NCBI GenBank assembly: GCA_019090455.1
Contig: JAHRWA010000029.1
Span: 1 to 64,000, forward strand
Direction of reading: 5' to 3'
Length of the DNA: 64,000 nucleotides
DNA from: Pseudomonadales bacterium
GTDB lineage: Bacteria; Pseudomonadota; Gammaproteobacteria; Pseudomonadales; DC-out160
Within the stretch, counting starts at the first letter, position 1; each line of letters opens with the position of its first letter. Made by a program: the position numbers and the translations under genes. Below are positions 24,626 through 33,482 of the stretch, piece after piece. The notes beneath the pieces are model-generated. The model was not told the DNA's origin. It did no database searches and saw only the letters and a program-made list of their open reading frames with translations.

Positions 24626-24708
24626 GTTAGAGTGAGTTAGGTTAGTACGTGATTATTTCTATAATTATTCTTAATATAATGAAAACACGTACTAACTGAA
24701 GCTCTAAC
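24626..24708. other. Nested long inverted repeat between convergent genes
   Basis: Inner arms gttagtacgtg (24641-24651) and cacgtactaac (24686-24696) are perfect, 11 bp, around a 34-base AT-rich loop. Outer arms gttagag (24626-24632) and ctctaac (24702-24708) extend the structure. It lies between the convergent SDR and MaoC genes and may terminate both, though no strong T-run is present. Confidence 0.6.
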
Positions 24709-24741
24709 TTATGGTAATAACTTAAGGCTTCTATCTAAATA

Positions 24742-25161
24742 TCAATCTAAAGCAAGAATGGCATCGCCCATTAGCGTATTAACACCGCCATCGACTTCAG
24801 CAGTAATTTCAATTTTCACTCGCTTTTCACCGTCGATCTCATACTTTTCAACAACTTTACCTTTGCAGGTTACTGTTGCATGGATTGGTGTGATGGAGGT
24901 GAAACGTACGCCATACTCACGCATTTGGGTTTGTGGAACCCAGTTGGTAATAAGTTGAGCAAGGTATGCCATGGAAAGCATGCCGTGTGCAAAAACATCA
25001 GGCATACCCGATTTTTTAGCAAAATCGGAATCGATGTGGATAGGGTTGTGATCACCAGAAGCGCCAGCATACAATGCCAAATTTGCGCGGGAGATAGGCC
25101 CGGTTACGTGGTCTGGTAAAGCGTCACCTACAGATAATGTATCGTATTTAATTGCGGTCAT
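24742..25161 (-). CDS. MaoC-like (R)-specific enoyl-CoA hydratase subunit
   Basis: A 139-residue hotdog-fold protein. It contains the hydratase-2 motif: YAGASGDHNPIHIDSDFA carries the catalytic Asp and His (D-x4-H), followed by FAHGMLSMAYLAQ. GGAGAAG lies before the ATG. It starts 9 bp after the stop of the second hotdog protein (25171-25623), so the two are translationally close and likely form a heteromer, as in two-subunit hydratases of steroid side-chain degradation. The reaction would be hydration of an enoyl-CoA. Confidence 0.9.
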   Translation of the reverse strand: MTAIKYDTLSVGDALPDHVTGPISRANLALYAGASGDHNPIHIDSDFAKKSGMPDVFAHGMLSMAYLAQLITNWVPQTQMREYGVRFTSITPIHATVTCKGKVVEKYEIDGEKRVKIEITAEVDGGVNTLMGDAILALD

Positions 25162-25170
25162 CTTCTTCTC

Positions 25171-25623
25171 CTAGTTCCTGATCACGAGAGTGTTAGTCAT
25201 AGTGCCAACGGTTTTGCCATTTTGATTAACAGCTTGTGCTTCAGACACAATAAACTGCAATGCGCCGCCTTTTTTGTCATAGGCATCTAGAACAACGGAG
25301 GTAAATGTTATTTCATCGCCTGCGTAGATAGGTTCTGCGTAAGAAAAACGCTGTTCACCGTGTAATATCTTTCCGATATCAACGCCCAAGTAAGCAAGAA
25401 TCGATGCCTCTTTAGAGGGGCATAATGAATCGAGACACATTAGGAAAGTGGGGGGTGCAGGTATTGCGGGGTGGCCCGCTGCTTTTGCTGCTTCAACGTC
25501 CCAGTATAATTTATCTGATGCGCCGGTAGCTTTAGCGAAAAACTGCAGCTGACCTTGCTCTACAGTAATGGTTTTAGGTAGGGTCTCTCGACCAATAACG
25601 CTTTTAATATCTTTCTGTTCCAT
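25171..25623 (-). CDS. MaoC/FAS1-like dehydratase partner subunit
   Basis: A hotdog protein of the FAS1-like dehydratase branch, about 150 residues, from MEQKDIKSVIGRE. The conserved N-terminal stretch is ATGASDKLYWDVEAAKAAGHPAIPAPPTFLMCL. It lacks the full D-x4-H hydratase motif seen in its neighbour, as is typical of the non-catalytic partner. An upstream in-frame ATG at 25638 (MGCPPM...) is possible; the chosen ATG has GGGA 9 nt away, but the start is not certain. It forms an operon with the catalytic subunit at 24742-25161. Confidence 0.87.
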   Translation of the reverse strand: MEQKDIKSVIGRETLPKTITVEQGQLQFFAKATGASDKLYWDVEAAKAAGHPAIPAPPTFLMCLDSLCPSKEASILAYLGVDIGKILHGEQRFSYAEPIYAGDEITFTSVVLDAYDKKGGALQFIVSEAQAVNQNGKTVGTMTNTLVIRN

Positions 25624-25812
25624 AGGAGGACATCCCATAATGAATAGTTGGAAATTTTAATCCAGCTTAAAACATTGATCAAAAGTAAGAAGGTAGTCAT
25701 GGCGTTGGAGAGCTGACTTGGACAACGCTTTTATCAAGTTTATATACTGACGAGGGGGTAATATATTTACAACAGTGGCACAAGTCAAAGCCTTTTGTTT
25801 CTTAGAATAAGC

Positions 25813-27969
25813 CTATAGATCAATGCCTATATCCGATATAGGTCGAGTAGAGCAAAGCAGAATTGAGTCCTTTAGATTTAATTCTGCGGTGTTTTCATCT
25901 TTTCGGACTTCACCGTTTATTAATTTGACGCCACAAGCTTCGCAGATACCATATCGGCAACCATGGGAAACGGTAATACCATTTTTTTCAGCAAGATCCA
26001 ATAAACTCCCAGATGCCGGTGACCAATAGACTTTTGTACCCGATCGAAGAAAATGGACTTCATGGGATTCAGCTTGTTCTGCGCTGTCGCCCAAAGGTTG
26101 AAATTGACTGAAGAACTCGTAGTGAATATCAGCTTTGTTCACGCCCCATTGTATTAAGCCTTCAACCATTGATGTCATAAAGTCGTGGGTGCCGCAGAGA
26201 TAAAAATGGGCTGATTGTGTTTTAACAATGTGCTGAACGGTGTCGATAGTGAGGCGGCCAGTTGTATTGATGCTGTCACTGGCCTGGCTATAGGCGAAAT
26301 GGTTCTCAATGTTCGCGCGTTTACCAAGTTCCATTAACGCATCGTGAAAAGGTTGAGTTTTTTTGTTTTTGTTGCCATGAATGAAATAGATTTGGTTTGA
26401 GTGCTCAAGATTCGCAGAGTGTTCGAGCATGGAATAGAGAGGCGTGATGCCGATACCCATGCTAATGAGCGCGATGGGCTTGCTATTGTTGGATGTGTTG
26501 TTGGATGTATTGTTCGATGTATTGTCGGGTGTACTATTGGATGTATTACCAGGTGGTAGAAAAAACTGACCCTGCGGCCCCTTTACAAAAACTTGATCTT
26601 GTTCTTTCAGTAGGTCGAAAACAAAATTAGAGACGAGTCCATCAGGGATGGTCGTGTCAGTATTGAGTATCGTGTTTTGTTCTTGTTCTTGATTCTGAAT
26701 TGAAGCCAGCTCACGTTTGACTGTTATACGATAACAGCTGTTTTCAATGTCGCCTTGCGATAGGGAATAGGATCGAATAACAGGAAACTGATGGCCAGGA
26801 ATCGTCAGAGCCAGTGCGATATGCTGGCCCGGTAAATACGGTAGTATCTCAGCGCCTCCCTGCGGCCTTAAATATAAAGAGATGATATCAGCGGTTTCTA
26901 TTTTTTTCTGTATAACAGCAAAGGGTCTAAATCCTTTTAGTTCCAGCTCTTGTTTGGGAGAGTTGGGCGCTTTGTTTAATTGTGCAATTCTAAATTGCTT
27001 TTCTTCCCGTGCCATGGATTTTTTTACAATGGGTTCATAGGCTTTGCGACTAAGATAAATCGCTTTTTTATTTAGACTACTAGCAGGTCGATAGATGACA
27101 GAGTCGCCCACTTCTATTTCACCCTCTTCAACAATGGACGCATAGGCCCCCACGAATTGTTTTGCGGTGTTGTTAACTGCGGAAGCGACCTTATTGTCTC
27201 GTTTTAATCCGGGTTGCGCTTGCGATACTTGGGAGCAACGTAACGTGGGGAACTCCACCTTAATCACCGTCGATCCTATTTCTAGGTGGCCACCACTCCA
27301 AGAGTCTTCTAAGGATAGATCCGAGTCTCGAAGTGTATCGATGAGAAAGCTCGGTCGAAATCGTCGTACATCAATCTCAGCATCGGGATGTCTTCGCTGT
27401 AAAAAATTTAATGTCGAGGTGGTGAGGACGTGAATTGGATAAATGTCATAATGAGTAAAGGGTGGAGTAACGTATTTTTTTTTGATGGGTAATAAGCTAA
27501 CGGGGATGGAAGCCAATCCTCCCAAATCATCATCAGGTCTCATTCCCAATAATTGTTTGAGCGCAGCGGGGTTTGATTCACTGCTGTGTTTGCGATAGTG
27601 ATTCTTGTTTTTTTGTAGTGGACTCAATTTTACCGATTTTAAGAGGAACGCTGAAATGTAAGGGTTTGCCGAAGGATGCTCTGATGATATTTCAGTTCCA
27701 TCGGGGAATTGAATAATGATCGAAGGAATGTCATTTGCGTTTCTAGGCTCTCGACTGTAAGTCGCTTTCAATTGCATTATCTTGGCGACGCGTTTCGCAC
27801 TAAGAATTTCATCAATTAATCGGTCTTTTAAAGTCCATCCTCGATCGCCAATCATGCCCAGAGTATTGTAGCTTGCATTATCCACTGTGCTACCTGCCAT
27901 GGACTTGACCGGGTAACGCCAGATATTTTGAATCTCACCGATTTTTGTTTTCATGACTCTCGTTTTCAT
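25813..27969 (-). CDS. MOSC-flavoreductase-[2Fe-2S] ferredoxin fusion protein
   Basis: Three-part electron transfer protein of about 718 residues. An N-terminal MOSC_N/MOSC module starts with IGEIQNIWRYPVKSMAG and has the conserved Cys in EFPTLRCSQVSQAQPGL. A ferredoxin-NADP reductase-type FAD/NAD module follows (flavin motif VIRSYSLSQGD, nucleotide motif ISMGIGITPLYSML). The C terminus is a plant-type ferredoxin with CRYGICEAC and LLCST, giving four cluster cysteines. MOSC domains carry sulfurated molybdenum cofactor and reduce N-hydroxylated compounds or feed molybdoenzymes. It is divergent from a molybdopterin oxidoreductase gene. A longer frame begins at 28089 but would overlap that gene; 27969 has GGGAG 11 nt upstream. 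A 12-bp coding repeat lengthens a loop of the reductase part. Confidence 0.88.
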   Translation of the reverse strand: MKTRVMKTKIGEIQNIWRYPVKSMAGSTVDNASYNTLGMIGDRGWTLKDRLIDEILSAKRVAKIMQLKATYSREPRNANDIPSIIIQFPDGTEISSEHPSANPYISAFLLKSVKLSPLQKNKNHYRKHSSESNPAALKQLLGMRPDDDLGGLASIPVSLLPIKKKYVTPPFTHYDIYPIHVLTTSTLNFLQRRHPDAEIDVRRFRPSFLIDTLRDSDLSLEDSWSGGHLEIGSTVIKVEFPTLRCSQVSQAQPGLKRDNKVASAVNNTAKQFVGAYASIVEEGEIEVGDSVIYRPASSLNKKAIYLSRKAYEPIVKKSMAREEKQFRIAQLNKAPNSPKQELELKGFRPFAVIQKKIETADIISLYLRPQGGAEILPYLPGQHIALALTIPGHQFPVIRSYSLSQGDIENSCYRITVKRELASIQNQEQEQNTILNTDTTIPDGLVSNFVFDLLKEQDQVFVKGPQGQFFLPPGNTSNSTPDNTSNNTSNNTSNNSKPIALISMGIGITPLYSMLEHSANLEHSNQIYFIHGNKNKKTQPFHDALMELGKRANIENHFAYSQASDSINTTGRLTIDTVQHIVKTQSAHFYLCGTHDFMTSMVEGLIQWGVNKADIHYEFFSQFQPLGDSAEQAESHEVHFLRSGTKVYWSPASGSLLDLAEKNGITVSHGCRYGICEACGVKLINGEVRKDENTAELNLKDSILLCSTRPISDIGIDL
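26486..26545. repeat. 12-bp in-frame coding repeat, five copies
   Basis: Units at 26486, 26498, 26510, 26522 and 26534: ttgttggatgtg, ttgttggatgta, ttgttcgatgta, ttgtcgggtgta, ctattggatgta. They encode an Asn/Thr/Ser linker (NTSN-type 4-residue units) inside the reductase module of the MOSC fusion. Confidence 0.9.
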
Positions 27970-28077
27970 GAAAAGGGCTGCTCCCAGTTTTTGAGGCAAT
28001 TTAGCGTGACTGATTATAAAAGGCAAGCTATGATAAAATGCTGTTTTTTCGAATGAAATTGATGCTGGAGTGTTCGG

Positions 28078-30474
28078 ATGTCGGTACAAGATGTTGATCC
28101 AAACTCAAAGACCTTATTAAAAGATTCCACCCCTGCGAATACCGAGACTCACTACAGAACCTGTAACATTTGCGAAGCGTTGTGTGGTATTGCGATAGAG
28201 TATCAAGAGGATAATATTATCTCTATAAAGGGGGATAAGAACGACCCCTTTAGTTTAGGTTTTATATGCCCAAAGGCCACTGCATTACAAGATATCCATG
28301 AAGATCCTGATCGATTAAAACAACCGATGAAAAAAACAGATAATGGTTGGATTGAAATCGCGTGGGAAGAGGCATTTGATATTGTCGCCGAACAAATTCA
28401 ATTAACGCAAGACACACACGGCAAGGATAGTGTTGCGACCTATGTCGGCAATCCCACAGCACACAATCACGGCAATTTATTGATGCTGAAAGGTTTCCTC
28501 GACACCCTGGGTAGTAAAAACCGCTATAGCGCCACCTCCGTAGATCAATTGCCGGAAATGTTGGCAGCAATGCGCTTGTTCGGAAACAGTGCCCTTTTTC
28601 CTATTCCTGATGTGGATCGGATGACTTTTTTAATCATCATGGGTGGCAATCCATTGGCGTCTGGAGGCAGCTTTATGTCTGGCCCGAATATCAATAAGCG
28701 TTTTTCATTGCTGAAAGAAAGAGAAAACGGCCGGTTGATTACGATAGATCCTCGCTTTACTGAAACATCCGAAGTGGCAACGGAGCATTACTATATAACG
28801 CCGGGGAAGGATGCGTTTTTGTTGTTAGCCATATTGAATGTGATTTTTTCTGATGGGACAGAAACGACGGGATCTCTGCCTGTAGAAAATATGAATGAGC
28901 TGAAAGCGATCTCATTGCAATTTGGACCCCATAAAATTTCCAAGGTCGTGGATATTTCTGCAGACATTATTATTGAGCTGGCCCGAGAGTTAACGAGAAC
29001 GAAGCAAGCCGCAATTTATGGACGTTTGGGAACGAGTACTCAGGAATACGGGGCATTGTGTAGTTGGTTAATCTATGTGATTAATATTGTTGCGGGGAAT
29101 ATGGATGTTGAAGGAGGGATGATGTTTACCCGTCCTGCTATTGATGTCGCTGGGCTGGGTGCCTTAGTGAGCGAAGTGCAAAGTTTTGATACTCAGCGAA
29201 GTCGAGTTCGTAAGTTACCTGATTTCGCCGGAGAGTTTCCCGTAGCGACCTTGGCCGATGAAATGCTTACGCCCGGTCAGGGTCAAATCAAAATGATGAT
29301 CACCTTGGCGGGGAACCCCGTTCTTTCGGTACCGAATGGTAAAAAAATGGAGAACGCCTTGTCGGGTTTGGATTATATGGTGAGCTACGACATGTATATC
29401 AACGAGACTACCCAATATGCCGACATTATCATTCCTCCTACCAGTCCTCTAGAGCACAGCTATTACGCGTTAGCGATTCAGATGGTCGCGTACCGTCATA
29501 CGGCAAAATTTTCCGAAGCTTTATTTGAAAAGCCAGATGGAGCCTACCACGAATGGCAATCAATGCTTGAGGTGATGACTCGGGTGTATTCTAAAAATGC
29601 GTTCAGTGAAGCATTTGCAAAATCGATTAGAGCTGTGGTGTTGTGGCTCGGCGATGAAGGAATATTAAATCTGCTGCTTAAGTTGGGACCCTATGGTAAA
29701 AAGCCGACAATGGCCCGTCGGGTACGTTCTAAAATGGGCAGAATCCGTTTTTTAAAGTTTGGTCGTTTTTTTCAACTTATGGTATCGGGTGTTGCGTCAG
29801 CCCTGTCAAAGGTTAGGATTCTCAATATATTGATTGAGGTCAGCCGATTTGGAAGTAACAGCTTTCCGGTGTTGGGAGGCTTAACAATAGATAAACTAAA
29901 AAACTATCCTCACGGGATTGATATTGGTCCTTTGTTGCCTGTCATGCCGGGTAGGTTAAATACGCGGAATAAAAAAATCAATTTGGCACCGGGAATCTAT
30001 TTAAAGGATATAAATCGTTTAACCGCAGATTTGAGTTCATCTTATTTGAGCTCTAACAGATCAGCTACCCAAAGCCCCTTTGATTTACTGTTAATTGGTC
30101 GGCGACATGTCAGAAGTAATAATTCCTGGCTGCATAACAGTTACAGACTAGTTAAGGGAAAGTCTCGTTGTACTGTGCTGATGAATAAAGAAGATGCCCA
30201 GGTTAGGGAAATTGAAAATGGACAACGAGTAAAAGTTACCACTAGAGTCGGTAGTGTGAAGCTAGTGGTAGAAACCACGGACAAAATAAAAAAGGGCGTA
30301 ATTAGTATTCCTCACGGTTGGGGGCATCATCGCAAAGACGCCAAGCTGTCCGTGGCCGAAACTGTCGCTGGGGTGAGTCTCAACGATATAACCGATGATA
30401 ATCTCGTCGATAAGCTCACGGGAGTGGCTATCTGTAATGGGGTTCCCGCTAAGGTAAAGTTGGATGTCGCGTAA
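28078..30474 (+). CDS. Molybdopterin-dependent oxidoreductase (bis-MGD family)
   Basis: A 798-residue Mo/W-bis-MGD oxidoreductase. The N-terminal [4Fe-4S] ligand set is Cys29, Cys32, Cys36 and Cys64 (CNICEALC ... GFICPKA). The three molybdopterin-binding segments follow, including MGGNPLASGGS, LAGNPVLSVPNGKKMENAL and the C-terminal MopB-CT barrel with IGRRHVRSNNSWLHN and VSIPHGWGHH-like text. No Tat signal is seen, so it is probably cytoplasmic, as in the assimilatory nitrate reductase and formate dehydrogenase type branch. GGAG lies 7 nt before the ATG. Divergence from the MOSC-reductase-ferredoxin gene suggests that protein supplies its electrons. The substrate is unknown. Confidence 0.9.
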   Translation: MSVQDVDPNSKTLLKDSTPANTETHYRTCNICEALCGIAIEYQEDNIISIKGDKNDPFSLGFICPKATALQDIHEDPDRLKQPMKKTDNGWIEIAWEEAFDIVAEQIQLTQDTHGKDSVATYVGNPTAHNHGNLLMLKGFLDTLGSKNRYSATSVDQLPEMLAAMRLFGNSALFPIPDVDRMTFLIIMGGNPLASGGSFMSGPNINKRFSLLKERENGRLITIDPRFTETSEVATEHYYITPGKDAFLLLAILNVIFSDGTETTGSLPVENMNELKAISLQFGPHKISKVVDISADIIIELARELTRTKQAAIYGRLGTSTQEYGALCSWLIYVINIVAGNMDVEGGMMFTRPAIDVAGLGALVSEVQSFDTQRSRVRKLPDFAGEFPVATLADEMLTPGQGQIKMMITLAGNPVLSVPNGKKMENALSGLDYMVSYDMYINETTQYADIIIPPTSPLEHSYYALAIQMVAYRHTAKFSEALFEKPDGAYHEWQSMLEVMTRVYSKNAFSEAFAKSIRAVVLWLGDEGILNLLLKLGPYGKKPTMARRVRSKMGRIRFLKFGRFFQLMVSGVASALSKVRILNILIEVSRFGSNSFPVLGGLTIDKLKNYPHGIDIGPLLPVMPGRLNTRNKKINLAPGIYLKDINRLTADLSSSYLSSNRSATQSPFDLLLIGRRHVRSNNSWLHNSYRLVKGKSRCTVLMNKEDAQVREIENGQRVKVTTRVGSVKLVVETTDKIKKGVISIPHGWGHHRKDAKLSVAETVAGVSLNDITDDNLVDKLTGVAICNGVPAKVKLDVA

Positions 30475-30704
30475 ACGTCGCTAATTATTTCTATCGGTAA
30501 TGATTATTGAGGTATACGTTTGTTGCCCGAGTATTACGCTTGATTCTAATGGTGACATGTCTCTCCATCAGAAATTAAAATCCGCTAATTGCATATGACT
30601 AGGAAAAATTGGTATCGTTGGCCCGCATAGGGAAATGAGTCATGCAGAACTTAGTTCCAGAACAATTAATTTCCATTTATTAAATATTTGATTGAGGTGA
30701 GAAG

Positions 30705-31583
30705 ATGCGGACTATTAAAGGGAAAATTGCAGTAGTGACGGGCGCTGGTAGTGGCATAGGCCAAGCGACATGTCTTGCGCTGGCTAAAAAAGGCGCCATT
30801 ATTGTGATGGTTGATATGAATAAGGAAGGGATGAAAGAGACCGCCACCTTAGTTAAAGGCGCGGGTAGCACAGCTAGCAGTCATGTCGTTGATGTAACAA
30901 AGCTTAAGCAAATGGAAAAACTGGTTAAAGAAGTCGAAGATTTACACGGGAGAGTCCATATCGTCATCAATAATGCTGGGATCGGCATTATGGAAGAATT
31001 CGTTGATGGAAGCCTCGAGAATTTCCAAAAGGTAATTGATGTTAATCTCTGGGGCGTTGTGTACGGCAGCAAGTTGTTTTTACCCATGCTGTTGAAAGAG
31101 AGTGAAGGCCATATCGTTAATACTTCAAGTTTGGCAGGGATTATTGCGACTCCCGGAATGGTTTCCTACGGTACATCAAAATTCGCTGTGAGAGGTTTTT
31201 CTGAGTCGCTACGAGCGGAACTCAAACGTCACAACATTGGGGTTAGTTCCGTACATCCTGGAATGATCAACACCAATATCGCTAAAACGAGTGAATGTGA
31301 TGATGCCTCGTTGCATAATACAATGGTGTCTTGGTTTGAACGATTTGGCCGACCGCCCTCCGATGTAGCAAACAAGATTGTGAGAGCCATTGAAAAGAAT
31401 CAAATGCGAGTCTTGGTAACACCTGAAACGTATATTATGGATGTTGCAAAACGTATCGCACCCACCATTTCAGAAGAGGTGGGAGGTAGAATGATGGGCA
31501 TGTTCAGAAAAGCGATTTCGCCTGATTACGGTAAAGTCAAACAAAAAGCCGTAGAATCTGACAAAAAGCGGGAAACTGCATAA
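30705..31583 (+). CDS. Short-chain dehydrogenase/reductase
   Basis: SDR of 292 residues, longer than the usual 250 because of a C-terminal extension (about residues 240-292) rich in Arg/Lys. TGAGSGIG cofactor motif, NNAG in INNAGIGIM, Ser in NTSSLAGIIATPG and YGTSK for Tyr/Lys. The active-site sequence resembles the retinol/11-beta-HSD-like group that handles hydrophobic alcohols. GAGGTGAG precedes the ATG. It follows the molybdo-oxidoreductase with 230 bp between, so co-regulation is possible but not shown. Confidence 0.92.
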   Translation: MRTIKGKIAVVTGAGSGIGQATCLALAKKGAIIVMVDMNKEGMKETATLVKGAGSTASSHVVDVTKLKQMEKLVKEVEDLHGRVHIVINNAGIGIMEEFVDGSLENFQKVIDVNLWGVVYGSKLFLPMLLKESEGHIVNTSSLAGIIATPGMVSYGTSKFAVRGFSESLRAELKRHNIGVSSVHPGMINTNIAKTSECDDASLHNTMVSWFERFGRPPSDVANKIVRAIEKNQMRVLVTPETYIMDVAKRIAPTISEEVGGRMMGMFRKAISPDYGKVKQKAVESDKKRETA

Positions 31584-31626
31584 GTTAGATTTATAGTTGA
31601 TTAGTTAAATTTAACGTTAGTCTAAG

Positions 31627-31665
31627 AAAGCCCGAGTTATGTTTAGCTAACATAACTCGGGCTTT
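31627..31665 (+). terminator. Strong terminator after the SDR gene
   Basis: Perfect 17-bp arms (aaagcccgagttatgtt / aacataactcgggcttt) around a 5-base loop, ending in TTTT. The text is symmetric enough to work in both directions. Confidence 0.9.
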
Positions 31666-31776
31666 TCGCTGTCAGACGTACGCATTTACAGTGTCATATA
31701 AAATTCACAATACACTGATAAAATAACGGTATAATTGAGGATATTCTGTACCACAATCAAATTAAAGGAAAACACT

Positions 31777-32859
31777 ATGCATGAGGTCGTTCAAGACTAC
31801 TATGGCCGCCAGCTGCAAAGCTCTGATGATCTTAAAACCACGGCTTGCTGTGATATTAGTCAAGTTCCCCTGTGGTTACGGCCACTGTTATCGAAAATTC
31901 ATCCAGAAGTGACTTCCCGCTATTACGGTTGTGGTTTGGTATGCCCCTCGACTCTTGAAGGTTGCAGAGTGCTTGATTTGGGTAGTGGGTCTGGCCGTGA
32001 TGTCTATGCGCTAGCGCAACTGGTGGGGCCTGAAGGGGAAGTCATCGGTGTGGACATGACCGATGAACAACTAGCAATTGCAGAACAATATCGAGAGCAT
32101 CATGCGGAGGCTTTTGGCTATAGTAACGTACGATTTTTAAAAGGCTACATTGAAAAACTTGAAGATTTGGGCCTTGAAGACGCAAGTTTTGACGTGATCG
32201 TGTCCAACTGTGTCATTAATTTGTCCCCTGATAAGGATGCAGTTTTAGCTGGAGTCAAACGATTGCTTAAACCTGGCGGAGAGTTTTACTTTTCAGATGT
32301 TTATGCTGACCGTCGCATTCCGAAGAGTGTCCATGATGATCCTGTTTTATACGGAGAGTGTTTGGGTGGGGCGTTATATTGGAATGATTTCGTCGGGTTA
32401 AGTCGACGACAGGGTTTTTCTGACCCGCGCCTTGTAGAGGACCGACCTCTTGAAGTTACCGACCCTCAGTTAGCATCACTTACCGGCAATATTCGTTTTT
32501 TCTCCGCGACTTATCGCTTATTTAATATCGAAGCATTAGAAACTGATTGCGAGGATTATGGCCAAGCGGTGATTTATCAGGGCAGCATTCCAGAGTTTCC
32601 CCATGGTTTTTTTCTCGATAAACATCACCTAATTGAAACCGGTCGTGTGTTCCCTGTTTGCGGTAATACTTGGCGGATGTTGCAAGACACTCGCTTTAAA
32701 AGTCATTTTAAGTTTGTCGGCGACTTTTCTAATCACTATGGCTTATTCGAAGGTTGTGGCGGTAATATCCCATTTGGTGATGATATGGATGCGGGCGTTG
32801 ATATGTCTCCTGTTGATATTAATCAACCCAAAGACAGTAGCGGCTCTTCATGTTGTTAG
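31777..32859 (+). CDS. arsM: Arsenite S-adenosylmethionine methyltransferase
   Basis: Converts As(III) to methylated arsenicals with SAM. 360 residues from MHEVVQDYYGRQLQSSDDLKTTACC. The SAM motif is VLDLGSGSGRDVYALAQ. The As-binding cysteines occur in the family contexts: CGLVCPSTLEG-like text before motif I, SNCVINLSPDK and YGECLGGALYW. The C terminus ends in a CC pair. AAAGGA stands 8 nt upstream; an earlier in-frame start at 31735 lacks such a site. It overlaps the arsenate reductase gene by 10 bp. No arsR regulator or arsenite efflux gene is in this window. Confidence 0.95.
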   Translation: MHEVVQDYYGRQLQSSDDLKTTACCDISQVPLWLRPLLSKIHPEVTSRYYGCGLVCPSTLEGCRVLDLGSGSGRDVYALAQLVGPEGEVIGVDMTDEQLAIAEQYREHHAEAFGYSNVRFLKGYIEKLEDLGLEDASFDVIVSNCVINLSPDKDAVLAGVKRLLKPGGEFYFSDVYADRRIPKSVHDDPVLYGECLGGALYWNDFVGLSRRQGFSDPRLVEDRPLEVTDPQLASLTGNIRFFSATYRLFNIEALETDCEDYGQAVIYQGSIPEFPHGFFLDKHHLIETGRVFPVCGNTWRMLQDTRFKSHFKFVGDFSNHYGLFEGCGGNIPFGDDMDAGVDMSPVDINQPKDSSGSSCC

Positions 32860-33383
32860 TTGGCGAAAATAAAAAATGCCGCATTTTAGTTTTGTGTACG
32901 GGAAATTCAGCGCGCAGTATTATAGCCGAAGCTCTATTTAATACTATTGGCGGCCAGTATTTCGACGCGGTCAGTGCTGGAAGCCAACCTACCGGAAAAG
33001 TGAACCCCTACGCATTAGAACAACTCGCTTCGCTATCGCTAGGGTATGAGCCGTGCAGTCAAAGTTGGGATGCATTTTTTACGCCAGAGGCATCCCCGAT
33101 AGACGTTATCGTGACGGTTTGTGATGCGGCGGCAGCAACCGTTTGCCCTATGATTTCAACTCAAGCTTCAATTCAGGTTTCAAGCCAGCCTGTACAGGTT
33201 AATTGGTCATTACCTGACCCTGCTGCCGCAACGGGAAATGAAACTGATGTGCGAACAGGTTTTGCACAATGCTACGCTGAATTGGAGCGAAGAATTAAAA
33301 AACTAATCGCAGTAATTGATTCTAATCTTGATAAAGAATTAGATTACGCAAAATTAATGAGGGATGTGTTGGAGGTTACTTAA
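32850..33383 (+). CDS. arsC: Arsenate reductase, low-molecular-weight phosphatase type
   Basis: Reduces arsenate to arsenite using an LMW-PTP fold. The P-loop is VLCTGNSARSIIAEAL (C-x5-R) near residue 16-30, with SAGSQPTGKVNPYALE typical of ArsC. The redox cysteines of this class should lie in VTVCDAAAATVCP (Cys-x7-Cys). The acid is in LPDPAAATG. There is a 177-residue length, a little longer than the usual 130-140, with a C-terminal helical tail. Start inside the last codons of arsM suggests translational coupling: reduction first, then methylation of the product. Confidence 0.92.
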   Translation: MLLVGENKKCRILVLCTGNSARSIIAEALFNTIGGQYFDAVSAGSQPTGKVNPYALEQLASLSLGYEPCSQSWDAFFTPEASPIDVIVTVCDAAAATVCPMISTQASIQVSSQPVQVNWSLPDPAAATGNETDVRTGFAQCYAELERRIKKLIAVIDSNLDKELDYAKLMRDVLEVT

Positions 33384-33482
33384 TCAGCGCCTATTGATTT
33401 GATTTACCGACGTTGACCAATTAAAGCGGGGCTCTATACTGATTTGAAGGTCAAAGTTATTCTGTCAGCAAGAGCCGCGCTC

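Noticed and set aside
31705..31735. Promoter of arsM with TATAAT at 31730
   Set aside because: A good -10-like box is present, but no -35 at 16-18 bp spacing was found, so it was not annotated as a feature.
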